From: Couchioplanes caeruleus
GTDB lineage: Bacteria > Actinomycetota > Actinomycetes > Mycobacteriales > Micromonosporaceae
Direction: 5' to 3'
Length of the DNA stretch: 64,000 nt
NCBI RefSeq assembly: GCF_023499255.1
Contig: NZ_CP092183.1
Span: 2,549,501 to 2,613,500, forward strand
Shown here: positions 1 to 8,862 of the stretch, piece after piece
How positions within the stretch are numbered: position 1 is the first letter of the stretch
Layout: every line of letters starts with the position of its first letter
The notes under the pieces: generated by a model
Database searches by the model: none
Seen by the model: only the letters and a program-made list of their open reading frames with translations
Told to the model about the DNA's origin: nothing
Made by a program: the position numbers and the translations under genes

Positions 1-350
1 GCCACTTCGACGCGGTCGCCCACCGGTACGCGGTCGAGGTGGCCGGCGGCGTGGACGCGCTCGCCGTCACCCACCTCGACGCCCCGGGGCGCTGCCCGCA
101 GTTGCGGGTCTGCACGTCGTACGACGTCGCCGGGGAGCGCTGGGACCGCATCGAGCCGGGCCCGTTCCAGGACCTGGAGCACCAGGCCCGCCTCACCGAG
201 GCGATGGCCGGTGCGCGCCCGCGGGACCTGCACCGCCCGGCGGACTGGGCCGGCGAGATCGGCGACCTGCTCGGCGCGCCGGTACGGCTGGAGTCGTGGG
301 GCCCCGACCGCGCCGACAAGCGCACGGCGTTCGCCGTCGCCGCTGCCTAG
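1..350 (+). CDS. Adenylosuccinate synthetase-like protein, C-terminal part (5' end outside window)
   Basis: Open reading from base 3 to the TAG at 348-350, with no start inside the window. The visible 115 residues begin HFDAVAHRYAVEV and continue with AVTHLD, which matches the PurA segment around 'DAVAVRYA...LTKLD'. The end reads LLGAPVRLESWGPDR, like the C-terminal 'GVPV..IGVGPDR' of PurA. The family joins IMP and aspartate with GTP in purine synthesis. The copy differs from housekeeping PurA by shorter loops, so it may be a paralogue with another substrate; the missing N-terminal P-loop would decide this. The gene converges on the epimerase and overlaps its 3' end by 4 bp. Confidence 0.6.
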   Translation, partial: HFDAVAHRYAVEVAGGVDALAVTHLDAPGRCPQLRVCTSYDVAGERWDRIEPGPFQDLEHQARLTEAMAGARPRDLHRPADWAGEIGDLLGAPVRLESWGPDRADKRTAFAVAAA

Positions 351-1315
351 AGGACAGCCCCGCCCAGGTCGAGCCGGTCGTGCTCGGCGAGCCACCGTAC
401 GGCTTCGCGGAGCGCGTCCAGCGAGGAGTATCGCGGCTGGTAGCCGAGCACGGCCCGGGCCCGCTCGATGCTCGCCGCGATGCCGCGTTCGATGTGCTCC
501 CGGGTCGTGCCGGCGTGCTCGGCGCCGACCCGCTCCTCGAACTCCGCCCAGTCGACCAGGTCGAGCACGGCTTCCCGGCCGAACCACCCGGCCGCCCCGG
601 TCGCCAGGCCCCGGCAGGTCATCGCCTGCTCGGCGACCACGTGGAAGCTGGACCCGGTGGCGGCGGGCCGGGTGAGCGCCCGCTCGAACGCCTGCGCCAC
701 GTCGTCGGCGTGCACGTGGTTGAGCACGCCCTGGCCGAGCGCGGGCAGGGCCAGCGGTTCGCCGGTCGCGAGCCGCCGCCACACGTCCGGGTCGAGGTTG
801 CCGGCCGGGGTGATGACCGGCCATCCCGGGCCGCTGATGTGGCCGGGATGCAGCACGACCGACGGCACGCCGCCGGCCAGCGTCTCACGGTGCAGCAGTT
901 CCTCGATCGCCGCCTTGCCCGTGCCGTAGTCGCCGTACGCCGTCCGCGGTTCGTCCTCGGTGACGGGCACCCGGGCCGCGTGCCCGTGCACCCAGATCGT
1001 GCCGCAGTGCAGCAGCAGCGGGCGGGACGGCCGGAGCGCGTCGACGAGCTGCCGGGCCGACTCGGGCGTGAAGCAGATCATGTCGATCACGGCGTCCGGG
1101 CGCAGGCCGGCGATCCGGGCCCCGAAGGTGCCGGCCGCGTCCTCGGCCTCCCGGTCGGCGGTGACCTTGCGTACCGAGCGCCACTCGGGCGCGTCGTGGT
1201 ACGGCTCGCGCCCGCCCCGGCTCACCGCGACGACCTCGTACCCGGCGCGGACCAGCCGCGGAACCAGGTAGGTGCCGACGTGCCCGGTCGATCCGATCAC
1301 CACTACTCGACGCAT
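347..1315 (-). CDS. NAD(P)-dependent epimerase/dehydratase (extended SDR)
   Basis: 322 residues from an ATG at 1315. The N-terminus MRRVVVIGSTGHVGTYLVPRL is a Rossmann beta-alpha-beta with the G-S-T-G-H-V-G dinucleotide loop. A YGTGKAAIEE segment supplies the Tyr-x-x-x-Lys pair (Y, then GTGK). Length fits extended SDR nucleotide-sugar or hydroxysteroid-type epimerases of about 320 residues. The substrate cannot be read from the sequence. An in-frame upstream extension to about 1723 exists but precedes the nucleotide-binding motif by more than 130 residues and runs antisense through the next gene, so I reject it. The gene is transcribed away from the small Cys/His gene, with about 90 bp between starts. 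Confidence 0.8.
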   Translation of the reverse strand: MRRVVVIGSTGHVGTYLVPRLVRAGYEVVAVSRGGREPYHDAPEWRSVRKVTADREAEDAAGTFGARIAGLRPDAVIDMICFTPESARQLVDALRPSRPLLLHCGTIWVHGHAARVPVTEDEPRTAYGDYGTGKAAIEELLHRETLAGGVPSVVLHPGHISGPGWPVITPAGNLDPDVWRRLATGEPLALPALGQGVLNHVHADDVAQAFERALTRPAATGSSFHVVAEQAMTCRGLATGAAGWFGREAVLDLVDWAEFEERVGAEHAGTTREHIERGIAASIERARAVLGYQPRYSSLDALREAVRWLAEHDRLDLGGAVL

Positions 1316-1408
1316 GCCGTGCAGCCTATGACGCCCGGCGCGGATGGCGGGAAAAACCGGTTCAGTCGACGCGTGTAGGAACCCGCCGCCGTGGAAACGC
1401 ATGGAGGC

Positions 1409-1765
1409 ATGTCTATTGATGCTCAGAAGCCGGTGATCTGTCCCGCCCGTGTCACGCTGGACGCGGCCCAGCTGGCCTTCTTCGGCAGCCTCCCGGCGGA
1501 GGCGCCGAGCGTGCAGTCCGAGCTGGGCTGCGAGCTGGAGCGGGGGCACGAGGGCTCGCACGCCGCCCTCGGCGCGCAGGTGGGCGCGACGATGTGGTGG
1601 ATCCAGTGGACGCTGAGCGCGTCGGAGATCAACCCGTACACCTGGTGCCCGGCCGGCGGGCCCGCCGCGCCGAGCCGCGACGAGATGGACTGCACGCTGT
1701 TCCTCGGGCATCCCGGCCGGCATGCACCGGCCGGGCGGCCCTGGCAGGTGAGCGAGATGACCTGA
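1409..1765 (+). CDS. Small Cys/His-rich protein with two C-x4-GHxGxH motifs
   Basis: 118 residues from the ATG at 1409 (an in-frame GTG at 1391 would add six residues). A GGAGG lies immediately before the ATG, at unusually short spacing, so the start is uncertain. The sequence holds two copies of the same pattern, CELERGHEGSH and CTLFLGHPGRH, plus further Cys at ICPAR and WCPAG. That is enough for one or two zinc sites. No known function is recognised. The 10-mer CGGTTCAGTC flanks the gene at 1358-1367 and 1768-1777. The downstream copy forms a short CTGAA/TTCAG inverted repeat after the stop. Confidence 0.6.
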   Translation: MSIDAQKPVICPARVTLDAAQLAFFGSLPAEAPSVQSELGCELERGHEGSHAALGAQVGATMWWIQWTLSASEINPYTWCPAGGPAAPSRDEMDCTLFLGHPGRHAPAGRPWQVSEMT

Positions 1766-1789
1766 AACGGTTCAGTCCGGGCGGTCCGG

Positions 1790-2935
1790 CTAGAGGTACA
1801 TGCCCGTCGGCGGGTCGGTCGCCGGGACGGTGACCGGCTGCGCGCCCGTCTTGAGCGCGTACAGCTCGGCGAGGGTCGCGCCGTCCGGGCCGATGCCGTG
1901 CGGGGTGCCGAGCCAGGCGGTGGCCTCCGCGTACGGCAGGCGCCCGACCTGGATGCTGGCCAGGCACCGCCCCGGCCGGACCACCGCGGGGTGCAGCGAG
2001 GCCAGGTCCTCGTTGGTGGTGATGGCGATCAGCGCGTTGCGCCCCTGGCCGAGCAGCCCGTCGGTAAGGTTGAGCAGGCGGGACAGCGACTGCCCCGCGC
2101 TCGCCTTGGCCTCGCCGCTGATCAGCTCGTCGCAGTCCTCGAGCATGAGCAGCCGCCAGCGCGGCTCGTCGTCGTCGCCACCGCCGAGGGCCACGCTCAT
2201 CAGGTACGCGGGGTCGCCGAACAGCCGCTCCGGGTCCAGCACGCAGTCCACCTGGCACCATGTGCGCCACTGCTGGGCCAGCGCGCGCAGGGCGGTGGTC
2301 TTGCCGGTGCCCGGCTCGCCGTGCAGGAGCAGCAGCCGGCCGTTGACCGCGCTGCCGTCGAGGGTCATGAGCTGCTCGAGCGTACGGGCGACCGGCGCGG
2401 CGTAGTTGCCGCGGATCTTGTCCCACGGCGCCGCGTCGATCTCCCGCTGCACCCGGCGGGGGCCGTGCGGGCCGAAGTGCCAGAAGCCGATCGGCACGCT
2501 GTCCGCGGCGGGCTCCGGCTCCTCGACCGCGTCGGCGGTGGCCGTGGCCAGCACGGACTCGGCCAGCTCGGCGGTCACCGCGGTGACCGTGACGCGGGCG
2601 CGGCGGCTCTGCTTCCAGCGGGTGACGTGCAGCGTCCAGCCGTCGCCGGTGGAGAGCCGGCCGTGGCTGTCCTCCTCGTGGGCGTCGCGCACGACCCGGG
2701 CGTCGTCGGTGGTCAGCGGCGCGTCGGCGCGGACGTTCTCCAGGTAACTCGTGCGGCCGAACGGCTCGCGGCCGGTGACGAAGGCGTCCAGCGCGAGCAG
2801 ATCGACCACGTCCACCAGCCGGTCGCCGTCGTCGACGGATCCGGCGAGCGGCAGCGGGCTGGGGGCGGGCGGGGCGACCGCCGGCTCCACAGGGCGGCTG
2901 CCGAGCCGGTCGACGGACTGGTGGGGGGTACGCAT
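1790..2935 (-). CDS. AAA ATPase of the DUF5925 type
   Basis: 381 residues from a codon at 2935. An N-terminal region (to about residue 180) of the DUF5925 kind precedes an AAA module. The Walker A is GEPGTGKTT, the Walker B is WRLLMLEDCDEL, and a sensor-1-like stretch IAITTNED is followed by HPAVVRPGRC, the arginine-finger region. It therefore binds and hydrolyses ATP to remodel an unknown partner. The N-terminus is Pro-rich. It lies divergent from the iron transporter with about 150 bp between starts and converges on the Cys/His gene with a 24 bp gap. Similar proteins are common in Streptomyces and Micromonosporaceae without a firm function. Confidence 0.75.
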   Translation of the reverse strand: MRTPHQSVDRLGSRPVEPAVAPPAPSPLPLAGSVDDGDRLVDVVDLLALDAFVTGREPFGRTSYLENVRADAPLTTDDARVVRDAHEEDSHGRLSTGDGWTLHVTRWKQSRRARVTVTAVTAELAESVLATATADAVEEPEPAADSVPIGFWHFGPHGPRRVQREIDAAPWDKIRGNYAAPVARTLEQLMTLDGSAVNGRLLLLHGEPGTGKTTALRALAQQWRTWCQVDCVLDPERLFGDPAYLMSVALGGGDDDEPRWRLLMLEDCDELISGEAKASAGQSLSRLLNLTDGLLGQGRNALIAITTNEDLASLHPAVVRPGRCLASIQVGRLPYAEATAWLGTPHGIGPDGATLAELYALKTGAQPVTVPATDPPTGMYL

Positions 2936-3044
2936 CCATCCATGATCGGCTCAATCGGGCCCGCGGTCATCCCGTTTTCGGCCAGTTGGCCCGAACGGAC
3001 CCGTGGCCTGCAAGGCTGCATTTTCCAAGATCAAAGGTGGCGGG

Positions 3045-3063
3045 TAAGGTGAGGTTTACCTAA
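3045..3063 (+). promoter_or_regulatory. IdeR/DmdR-type iron box upstream of the siderophore transporter
   Basis: TAAGGTGAGGTTTACCTAA matches 15 of 19 positions of the actinobacterial iron box TTAGGTTAGGCTAACCTAA. It lies 22 bp before the fecB-like ATG, where a bound Fe(II)-repressor would block initiation. Repression under iron sufficiency is inferred from the family. Confidence 0.8.
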
Positions 3064-3085
3064 CCAAGAACCAGGAGGCCCCGAC

Positions 3086-4102
3086 ATGGCGACCCACCCG
3101 CTCATCTCGCGCCGCGGTCTGTTCTTCGGCGCAGCGGGCGTCGCAGCCGCCGGACTGCTCGCCGCGTGCGGCGACACCGACGAGGCCGGCACCCCCGCGA
3201 CCGGCGGCTCGTCGGCGGCGGCCGGCGGCGGATCGTTCCCCGCCACGGTCACCCACCAGTTCGGGACCACGGCCGTCGAGCAGGCGCCGAAGACGGTCGT
3301 CTCGCTCGGCTGGGCCGACGCGGACGCGCTGCTCGCGCTCGGCGTCGTCCCGGCCGGCATCCTCGACTGGTTCCAGGCCTGGCCGGTCGGCGTGGGCCCG
3401 TGGGCGCAGGACAGGCTCGGCGGCGCCAAGCCGACGGTCCTCAAGGGACCCGAGATCAACTTCGAGCAGGTAGCCACGCTGCGGCCCGACCTCGTCACGT
3501 TCACCAAGAGCGACAACGTCAAGGCGACGTGGGAGCAGCTGGAGAAGCTGGCACCCACGCTCAGCGGGCCGGCGGGCACCCAGCCGTACGGCACCACGCT
3601 CAAGGACCAGACGATCATGATCGCCGAGGCGCTCGGCCGGAAGTCCGAGGGCGAGGCGCTGGTCGCCGCCAACGACAAGGCGCTCGCCGACGCCGCTGCC
3701 AACAACCCCGGGTTCGCCGGCAAGAGCGTCGTGGTCGCCGCCGCGTTCAACGGGCAGTACGGCGCGTACACCCGCGGGGACGGCCGGGTGCAGTTCATGG
3801 AGGCGCTCGGCTTCAAGAACTCCCAGAAGATCGAGGACCTCAAGCCGGCCAACTTCTACGCCGAGGTCTCGAAGGAACGCGTCGGCCTGCTCGACGCCGA
3901 CCTCACCGTGATCTTCGGCATCGGCGCGGGCGCGGAGCTCAAGAAGGACGCCGTGCTGAACAGCATCCCGTCGGCCAAGGCGGGCCGGCTGCTCGTCATC
4001 GACGACGCCGACCTGGTCAACGCGTTCTCCACCAACTCGGTGCTGAGCACGCCGTACACGCTGGAGAAGTTCGTACCGATGGTCACGGACGCCCTGGCGT
4101 GA
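3086..4102 (+). CDS. Iron-siderophore ABC transporter substrate-binding lipoprotein (FecB/FepB-like)
   Basis: 338 residues, ATG at 3086 with AGGAGG 7 nt upstream. The N-terminus has a twin-arginine-like SRRGLFFG and a lipobox LLAAC (Cys28), so it is probably a Tat- or Sec-exported lipoprotein. The body has periplasmic-binding-protein features of family 8: VVSLGWADADALLALGV near the start, a central helix, and FGIGAGAEL and VFSTNSV-like regions near the end. It would capture ferric siderophore and hand it to the two permeases encoded next. The TGA overlaps the next GTG (GTGA), so translation is probably coupled. An iron box directly upstream indicates iron repression. Confidence 0.9.
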   Translation: MATHPLISRRGLFFGAAGVAAAGLLAACGDTDEAGTPATGGSSAAAGGGSFPATVTHQFGTTAVEQAPKTVVSLGWADADALLALGVVPAGILDWFQAWPVGVGPWAQDRLGGAKPTVLKGPEINFEQVATLRPDLVTFTKSDNVKATWEQLEKLAPTLSGPAGTQPYGTTLKDQTIMIAEALGRKSEGEALVAANDKALADAAANNPGFAGKSVVVAAAFNGQYGAYTRGDGRVQFMEALGFKNSQKIEDLKPANFYAEVSKERVGLLDADLTVIFGIGAGAELKKDAVLNSIPSAKAGRLLVIDDADLVNAFSTNSVLSTPYTLEKFVPMVTDALA

Positions 4103-5190
4103 CCGCGGTGGCCGAGCGGGACCACGCGGCCGCCGAACGCGCCGGATACCCCGCCCTGCAGGCGCGCGTGCGCGCCCGGGGCGGGCTGACCACGCGCGGC
4201 CTCGGTCTCGTCGCCGCGGTGGCGGCGCTGGCGGCCGTCGCGGCGCTCAGCGTCGCGGTCGGCACCAAGTCGATCCCGCTCGGCACCGTCTGGGACGCCC
4301 TGGACGGGCACGCGAGCGTCCCGGGCCGCGCCGAGGACGTCCGCATCATCCTCGACCTGCGCATTCCCCGGACGCTCATCGGCCTCGCCGCCGGCGTCGC
4401 GCTCGGCCTGGCCGGCGCGCTCATGCAGGCGCTGACCCGCAACCCGCTCGCCGACCCCGGCATCCTCGGCATCAACGCCGGCGCCGCCGCGGCCGTCGTG
4501 CTCGCGATCCGCGTCCTCGGCGTCGCCTCGCTCACCGGCTACATCTGGTTCGCGTTCGCCGGGGCGGCGAGCGCGTTCGCCGTCGTCTACCTGCTCGGCA
4601 CCCGCGGCCGCTCCGGCGCGTCCCCGGAACGCCTCGCGCTGGCCGGCGCGGCGGTCGGCGCCGCCCTGCTCGCCGTCGTCAACGCGGTCGCGCTGCTCGA
4701 CGCCACGACCTTCGACCGCTACCGGCTCTGGCAGGTCGGCGCGCTCGCCGGCCGCGACCTCTCCGTCCTGTACGGGGTCCTGCCGTTCATCGCCGCCGGC
4801 ACGCTGATCACCCTCGCGCTGGGGCCGTCGCTGAACGTCGTGGCGCTCGGCGAGGACACCGCCCGCGCGCTCGGCGCCAACCTCAACCGGACCCGGCTGC
4901 TGTCCGCCGTGGCCGTCGTCCTGCTCTGCGGGGCGGCCACCGCGGCGGTCGGGCCCATCGCGTTCGTCGGGCTCGCCGTGCCGCACATCGCCCGTACGCT
5001 CGTCGGGCCCGACCAGCGGTGGCTGCTGCCGTACTCGCTGGTGCTCGCCCCGATCCTGCTGCTGCTCGCCGACATCGCGGGCCGGGTGCTGATGCGCCCG
5101 GGCGAACTGCAGGCCGGACTGGTCACGGCGTTCGTCGGCGCGCCGGTCTTCCTCGCCGTCATCCTCCGCCGCCGTATCGTGCCGCTGTGA
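4099..5190 (+). CDS. Siderophore ABC transporter permease, FecCD family (first subunit)
   Basis: 363 residues from the GTG at 4099, which overlaps the binding-protein stop. About nine to ten hydrophobic helices follow a short Arg-rich N-terminus. Family hallmarks include RIPRTLIGLAAGVALGLAGA and QALTRNPLADPGILGINAGA early on, the typical FecCD 'RNPLADPxILG' signature, and GPIAFVGLAVPHIAR near the C-terminus, the contact to the ATPase. It forms half of the membrane channel with the next gene. The stop again overlaps the next start as GTGA. Confidence 0.9.
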   Translation: MTAVAERDHAAAERAGYPALQARVRARGGLTTRGLGLVAAVAALAAVAALSVAVGTKSIPLGTVWDALDGHASVPGRAEDVRIILDLRIPRTLIGLAAGVALGLAGALMQALTRNPLADPGILGINAGAAAAVVLAIRVLGVASLTGYIWFAFAGAASAFAVVYLLGTRGRSGASPERLALAGAAVGAALLAVVNAVALLDATTFDRYRLWQVGALAGRDLSVLYGVLPFIAAGTLITLALGPSLNVVALGEDTARALGANLNRTRLLSAVAVVLLCGAATAAVGPIAFVGLAVPHIARTLVGPDQRWLLPYSLVLAPILLLLADIAGRVLMRPGELQAGLVTAFVGAPVFLAVILRRRIVPL

Positions 5191-6218
5191 GCAGACGGCT
5201 GACCCTGCGCGCGCCGGGTGTCGCGCTGCGCCTCGACCTGCGCACCCTCGGCGTGACCGCGCTGCTGGTCGTCGCCGCGGCCGCCGTCGTGGTGTGGACG
5301 GTCGCGGCGGTGGGCGTACGCCTGCCGCTCGCCGACATCGCCGAGATCCTGCGCGGCGGCGGGCGCCGGTCGGACCGCTTCATCCTGCTCGACCTGCGGC
5401 TGCCCCGGGTCACCCTGGCCGTGCTCACCGGCGCGGCCTTCGGCCTGTCCGGTGCGGTCTTCCAGAGCCTGTCGCGCAACCCGCTGGGCAGCCCGGACAT
5501 CGTCGGCTTCACCACCGGCGCCGCCTCGGGCGCGGTCCTCGCCATCCTCGTCGGCGGCGCCGGCCCCGGCGGGGCGGCGGCCGGTGCGGTCGTCGGCGGC
5601 ATCCTCACCGCGCTGATCGTGTACGCCCTCGCGTCCGTCGGCGGTGGCGCGATCCGGCGCATCGTGCTCGTCGGCATCGGCATCAGCGCGATGCTCGTCG
5701 CCCTCAACAGCTACCTCATCGGCCGCGCCCGCCTCGACGCCGCCCAGGCCGCCGCGGTGTGGCTCGTCGGCACGCTCAACGGCCGCACCTGGGAGTACGT
5801 CCGCCTGCTCGCCCTGGCGCTGCTCGTGCTGACCCCGCCGCTGCTCCTGCTGGGCCGGCGGCTGCGGATGCTGGAGATGGGCGACGAGTCGGCCCGTTCG
5901 CTGGGCGTACGCGTGAACCGCTCCCGCCTGATCCTCGTCCTGCTGGCCGTGGCGGTCTGCGCGGTGGCGACGGCGGCGACCGGCCCGGTGGCGTTCGTGG
6001 CGCTGGCCGCGCCGCAGATCGCCAAGCGCCTCACCGGCTCGGCCTCGCTGCAGCTCGTGCCGTCCGCGGTCACCGGCGCGCTGGTGATGGTGCTCAGCGA
6101 CGTCGTCGCGCAGCGGCTGCTGGCCCCCGCCCAGCTGCCCGTCGGCGTGGTCACCGGCGCGGTCGGCGGGGCGTACCTGGCCTGGCTGCTCAGCGTGCAA
6201 TGGCGGAAGGGAAGCTGA
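5187..6218 (+). CDS. Siderophore ABC transporter permease, FecCD family (second subunit)
   Basis: 343 residues from the GTG at 5187. It is a paralogue of the preceding permease, with LRLPRVTLAVLTGAAFGLSGA, QSLSRNPLGSPDIVGFTTGA and GPVAFVALAAPQIAKRL in the same order. The ATPase-contact motif is VAFVALAAPQI. Multiple transmembrane helices are evident. Together with the upstream subunit it forms the heterodimeric channel. Its TGA overlaps the ATG of the ATPase gene (TGATG). Confidence 0.9.
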   Translation: MSRRLTLRAPGVALRLDLRTLGVTALLVVAAAAVVVWTVAAVGVRLPLADIAEILRGGGRRSDRFILLDLRLPRVTLAVLTGAAFGLSGAVFQSLSRNPLGSPDIVGFTTGAASGAVLAILVGGAGPGGAAAGAVVGGILTALIVYALASVGGGAIRRIVLVGIGISAMLVALNSYLIGRARLDAAQAAAVWLVGTLNGRTWEYVRLLALALLVLTPPLLLLGRRLRMLEMGDESARSLGVRVNRSRLILVLLAVAVCAVATAATGPVAFVALAAPQIAKRLTGSASLQLVPSAVTGALVMVLSDVVAQRLLAPAQLPVGVVTGAVGGAYLAWLLSVQWRKGS

Positions 6219-7024
6219 TGACGTCACGGCTGTCCGGGTCGGGTCTGACCCTCGCGTACGACAAGCGCGTGGTCGCCGCGAGCCTCGACGTGACCATCCC
6301 CGACGGCTCGTTCACCGTCATCGTGGGCCCCAACGCCTGCGGCAAGTCCACATTGCTGCGCGCCCTCGCCGGGTTGCTCACCCCGCAGCAGGGTTCGGTG
6401 GTGCTGGACGGCAAAGACATCGGCTCGTACCGCGCCAAGGAGGTGGCCCGCCGCCTCGGCCTGCTCCCGCAGTCGGCGACGGCTCCGGAGGGGATCTCGG
6501 TCGCCGACCTGGTCGCCCGCGGCCGTTACCCGCACCAGAAGCTGCTGCGCCAGTGGACCCCGGAGGACGAGAACCAGGTCGCGGCGGCGATGGAGGCCAC
6601 CGGCGTGACGGCGCTCGCGGACCGGGCGGTCGACGAGCTCTCCGGCGGCCAGCGGCAACGGGTCTGGATGGCGATGGTGCTCGCCCAGCAGACCGGCCTG
6701 CTACTGCTCGACGAGCCGACCACCTACCTCGACATCGCGTACCAGATCGACCTGCTGGACCTGTGCGCCGACCTCAACGAGCAGGGCCGCACGCTGGTCG
6801 CCGTCCTGCACGACCTCAACCACGCCTGCCGCTACGCCACCCACCTCATCGCGATGAAGGACGGGCGGGTGGTCGCGGCCGGCGACCCGGGCACGGTCAT
6901 CACGGCGGACCTCGTCCACGACGTGTACGGCCTGCCGTGCGAGGTGATCCCCGACCCGCAGACCGGCACCCCGCTGGTGGTGCCGGCCGCCCGGTCGGCC
7001 CGGGGCGGCCGGCGGCCCCGCTGA
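6218..7024 (+). CDS. Siderophore ABC transporter ATP-binding protein (FecE/FepC-like)
   Basis: 268 residues. I chose the ATG at 6218, which overlaps the permease stop and has GGAAGGGA at good distance; an in-frame ATG at 6200 is possible. Walker A GPNACGKST, signature [12 protein letters not shown], Walker B LLLLDEPTTYLD and the switch His in VLHDLNHACRYA are all intact. The LDIAYQIDLLDL stretch is typical of iron-siderophore ATPases. It powers import by the two FecCD permeases. No terminator hairpin is obvious in the 50 bp before the convergent Ddn-like gene. Confidence 0.92.
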   Translation: MTSRLSGSGLTLAYDKRVVAASLDVTIPDGSFTVIVGPNACGKSTLLRALAGLLTPQQGSVVLDGKDIGSYRAKEVARRLGLLPQSATAPEGISVADLVARGRYPHQKLLRQWTPEDENQVAAAMEATGVTALADRAVDELSGGQRQRVWMAMVLAQQTGLLLLDEPTTYLDIAYQIDLLDLCADLNEQGRTLVAVLHDLNHACRYATHLIAMKDGRVVAAGDPGTVITADLVHDVYGLPCEVIPDPQTGTPLVVPAARSARGGRRPR

Positions 7025-7074
7025 GCCCCCGTCGCGGGCGGTTCCAGCTCGTCGCACGCCGGTCCTGGCGGAGG

Positions 7075-7509
7075 TCACATCCGGGTGAGGACGAAGACCG
7101 GGATCTGGCGGTCGGTCTTCTTCTGATAGTCCGCGTACGCCGGCCACACCTCGACGGCGCGCTCCCACCAGATCTCCCGCTCCTCGCCGGAGACCTCGCG
7201 GGCCAGGTAGTCGTGGTTCTCCGCGCCGTCCTGGAGCTCGACGTGCGGGTTCTTGACGATGTTGTGATACCAGACCGGGTGGGTCGGCGCGCCGCCCTTG
7301 GAGGCGACGACCGCGTACTCGCCGTCGTGCTCGACGCGCATCAGCGGGGTCTTGCGCAGGCTTCCGGACCTCGCGCCCACCGTGGTCAGCAGGATGATCG
7401 GCACGCCCTGCAGGGTGTTGGCCTCGGCGCCGCGGCTGGCCTCGAACTTCTCCGCCTGCTCGCGCGCCCAGTCGGACGGGCTGGGGGCGTACTCGCCGGT
7501 CAGTGGCAT
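7075..7509 (-). CDS. Deazaflavin (F420)-dependent nitroreductase/quinone reductase family protein (Ddn-like)
   Basis: 144 residues. The Ddn fold is recognised by [25 protein letters not shown], then [27 protein letters not shown], the usual split-barrel F420-binding strands, and [11 protein letters not shown] at the end. Members in mycobacteria reduce quinones or nitroimidazoles with F420H2. The actual substrate here is unknown. It is encoded 10 bp downstream of the GNAT gene on the same strand and is probably the last gene of that short operon. Confidence 0.85.
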   Translation of the reverse strand: MPLTGEYAPSPSDWAREQAEKFEASRGAEANTLQGVPIILLTTVGARSGSLRKTPLMRVEHDGEYAVVASKGGAPTHPVWYHNIVKNPHVELQDGAENHDYLAREVSGEEREIWWERAVEVWPAYADYQKKTDRQIPVFVLTRM

Positions 7510-7519
7510 GGTGATCCCT

Positions 7520-7915
7520 TCACAGTGCTAGTAGTCCGGCGGCGGTCTGCCGGAAACCGCACGCCTGCAGGTAGAACGACGACAGCTCCGGCAGGAAGTC
7601 CACGTGCAGCCAGCGGCAGCCGGCCCGGCGGGCCCGATCGGCGGCGGTGGCGACCAGGGCCGTGCCGACCCCGGCGCCGCGCACGTCCGCGGCCACGACC
7701 GTGTCCAGCACGAACGCGTGCTGCCCGCCGTCCCACGGCACGTTGACGAAGCCGACCAGCCGGTCACCGTCGTACGCACAGACCCAGCCCAGGCTGTGCC
7801 GGTGCACCCGGGCCTCCCAGTCGGTGCCCTGCGGTTCGGCGCCGAAACCCGCGGCGTGCAACGCGTCGAGCTCGGCGTTGCCGAAGGCGGCCCGCCAGCC
7901 GTACGCGATCGTCAC
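7520..7915 (-). CDS. GNAT family N-acetyltransferase
   Basis: 131 residues, ATG at 7915 overlapping the stop of the UvrC-like gene by 4 bp. Acetyl-CoA-binding motif A is clear: [17 protein letters not shown] followed by [15 protein letters not shown], containing the R-G-x-G-x-G/A type pyrophosphate loop (RGAGVGTA). Motif B is [11 protein letters not shown], where Tyr is the usual general acid. It is a single compact GNAT domain acting on an unknown amine. The translational overlap suggests co-expression with the nuclease upstream and the Ddn-like gene downstream. Confidence 0.85.
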   Translation of the reverse strand: MTIAYGWRAAFGNAELDALHAAGFGAEPQGTDWEARVHRHSLGWVCAYDGDRLVGFVNVPWDGGQHAFVLDTVVAADVRGAGVGTALVATAADRARRAGCRWLHVDFLPELSSFYLQACGFRQTAAGLLAL

Positions 7916-8862
7916 GCCTGAAGCCTAGATCCGGCAAGCGTCGCGGCGAGCGTGGCGTTGCGCACGGCGAAGGCGGCCCAGCCCGGTGGTGCCGGCAGCG
8001 CCGGTCGGGTCGTGCGGCGCTGCGTCCACGTCCGCAGCCGGCCGTCGCGGACCGTGAACGAGACCAGGAACCCGTCCGACCAGCCCTCGACCGTGAGAGC
8101 CGCCGCGTCGCGGGTCGTCACCCGCTGCGGCGCCGTCACCCACTCCAGCGCCCGCAGCTCGTCCTGGACGCGGGCCGCCAGCTCGAGCCCGAGGGCTTCG
8201 GCCGCTCTGTCGCGTACCCCCGTCAGGAAAGCCTGCGCCGACGCGACCGCGACGGCCTCGCGGTGCAGAACCGACGCGACGGCCGCGGCAAGCTTCTCGC
8301 GGTCCGCCGGCGTGACACCGCGCCGGGCGGCGAGGTCGCGCTCGGCGCCGGTCAGGCCGGTCCTGGTGTACGCCAAGGGATGCACCCGATGCAGCGCCTG
8401 CACCGCCGCCCGGGCCCGCACCCCGCCCAGATATGGCCCGAACACGCTCACACCCGGCGTCGCGGCCCCCGGCTCGTGGACGGCCCGCACTCCCGCGGTC
8501 GCCGGCCGCACGTCCAGCACCAGGTACGCGGGGACCTCCTGCCCGCCGCGCGTCCGGTTCCACCGCGGCAGCGACTCCTCCAGCAGGTTGCGTTCCAGCC
8601 AGGCCGCCTCGTGCACCGAATCGCAGGTCAGCGCCTCGATCCGGGCCACCCGCGGCACCATCCGGGCCAGGTGCCGCCGGTCGCCCAGGCCACCCCAGTA
8701 CGACGCCACCCGGGAACGGAGCCCGGTGGCCCGGCCGAGGTAGAGCACCCGGCCGCCCTCGTCCCGGAACCGGTAGACGCCGGGCGACGACGGCAGTGCG
8801 GCGATCATGCGCCGGATCTCGGGACCCACCGGGACAGTATCCGCCCGGTAGGGTTCGGCCAT
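7912..8862 (-). CDS. Half-size UvrC-like GIY-YIG nuclease
   Basis: 316 residues from the ATG at 8862, about half the length of UvrC (around 600). The GIY-YIG domain lies at residues 25-110: SPGVYRF (GVY for GIY) and VLYLGRATGLRSRV (YLG for YIG, with the catalytic Arg), then AAWLERNLLEESLPRWN carrying the metal-binding Glu. A C-terminal region of about 200 residues resembles the linker/UVR part of UvrC, but there is no RNase H-like second nuclease domain. It may therefore make only the 3'-type incision or act in another repair role. The start is 18 bp from the divergent PPTase start. Confidence 0.75.
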   Translation of the reverse strand: MAEPYRADTVPVGPEIRRMIAALPSSPGVYRFRDEGGRVLYLGRATGLRSRVASYWGGLGDRRHLARMVPRVARIEALTCDSVHEAAWLERNLLEESLPRWNRTRGGQEVPAYLVLDVRPATAGVRAVHEPGAATPGVSVFGPYLGGVRARAAVQALHRVHPLAYTRTGLTGAERDLAARRGVTPADREKLAAAVASVLHREAVAVASAQAFLTGVRDRAAEALGLELAARVQDELRALEWVTAPQRVTTRDAAALTVEGWSDGFLVSFTVRDGRLRTWTQRRTTRPALPAPPGWAAFAVRNATLAATLAGSRLQA

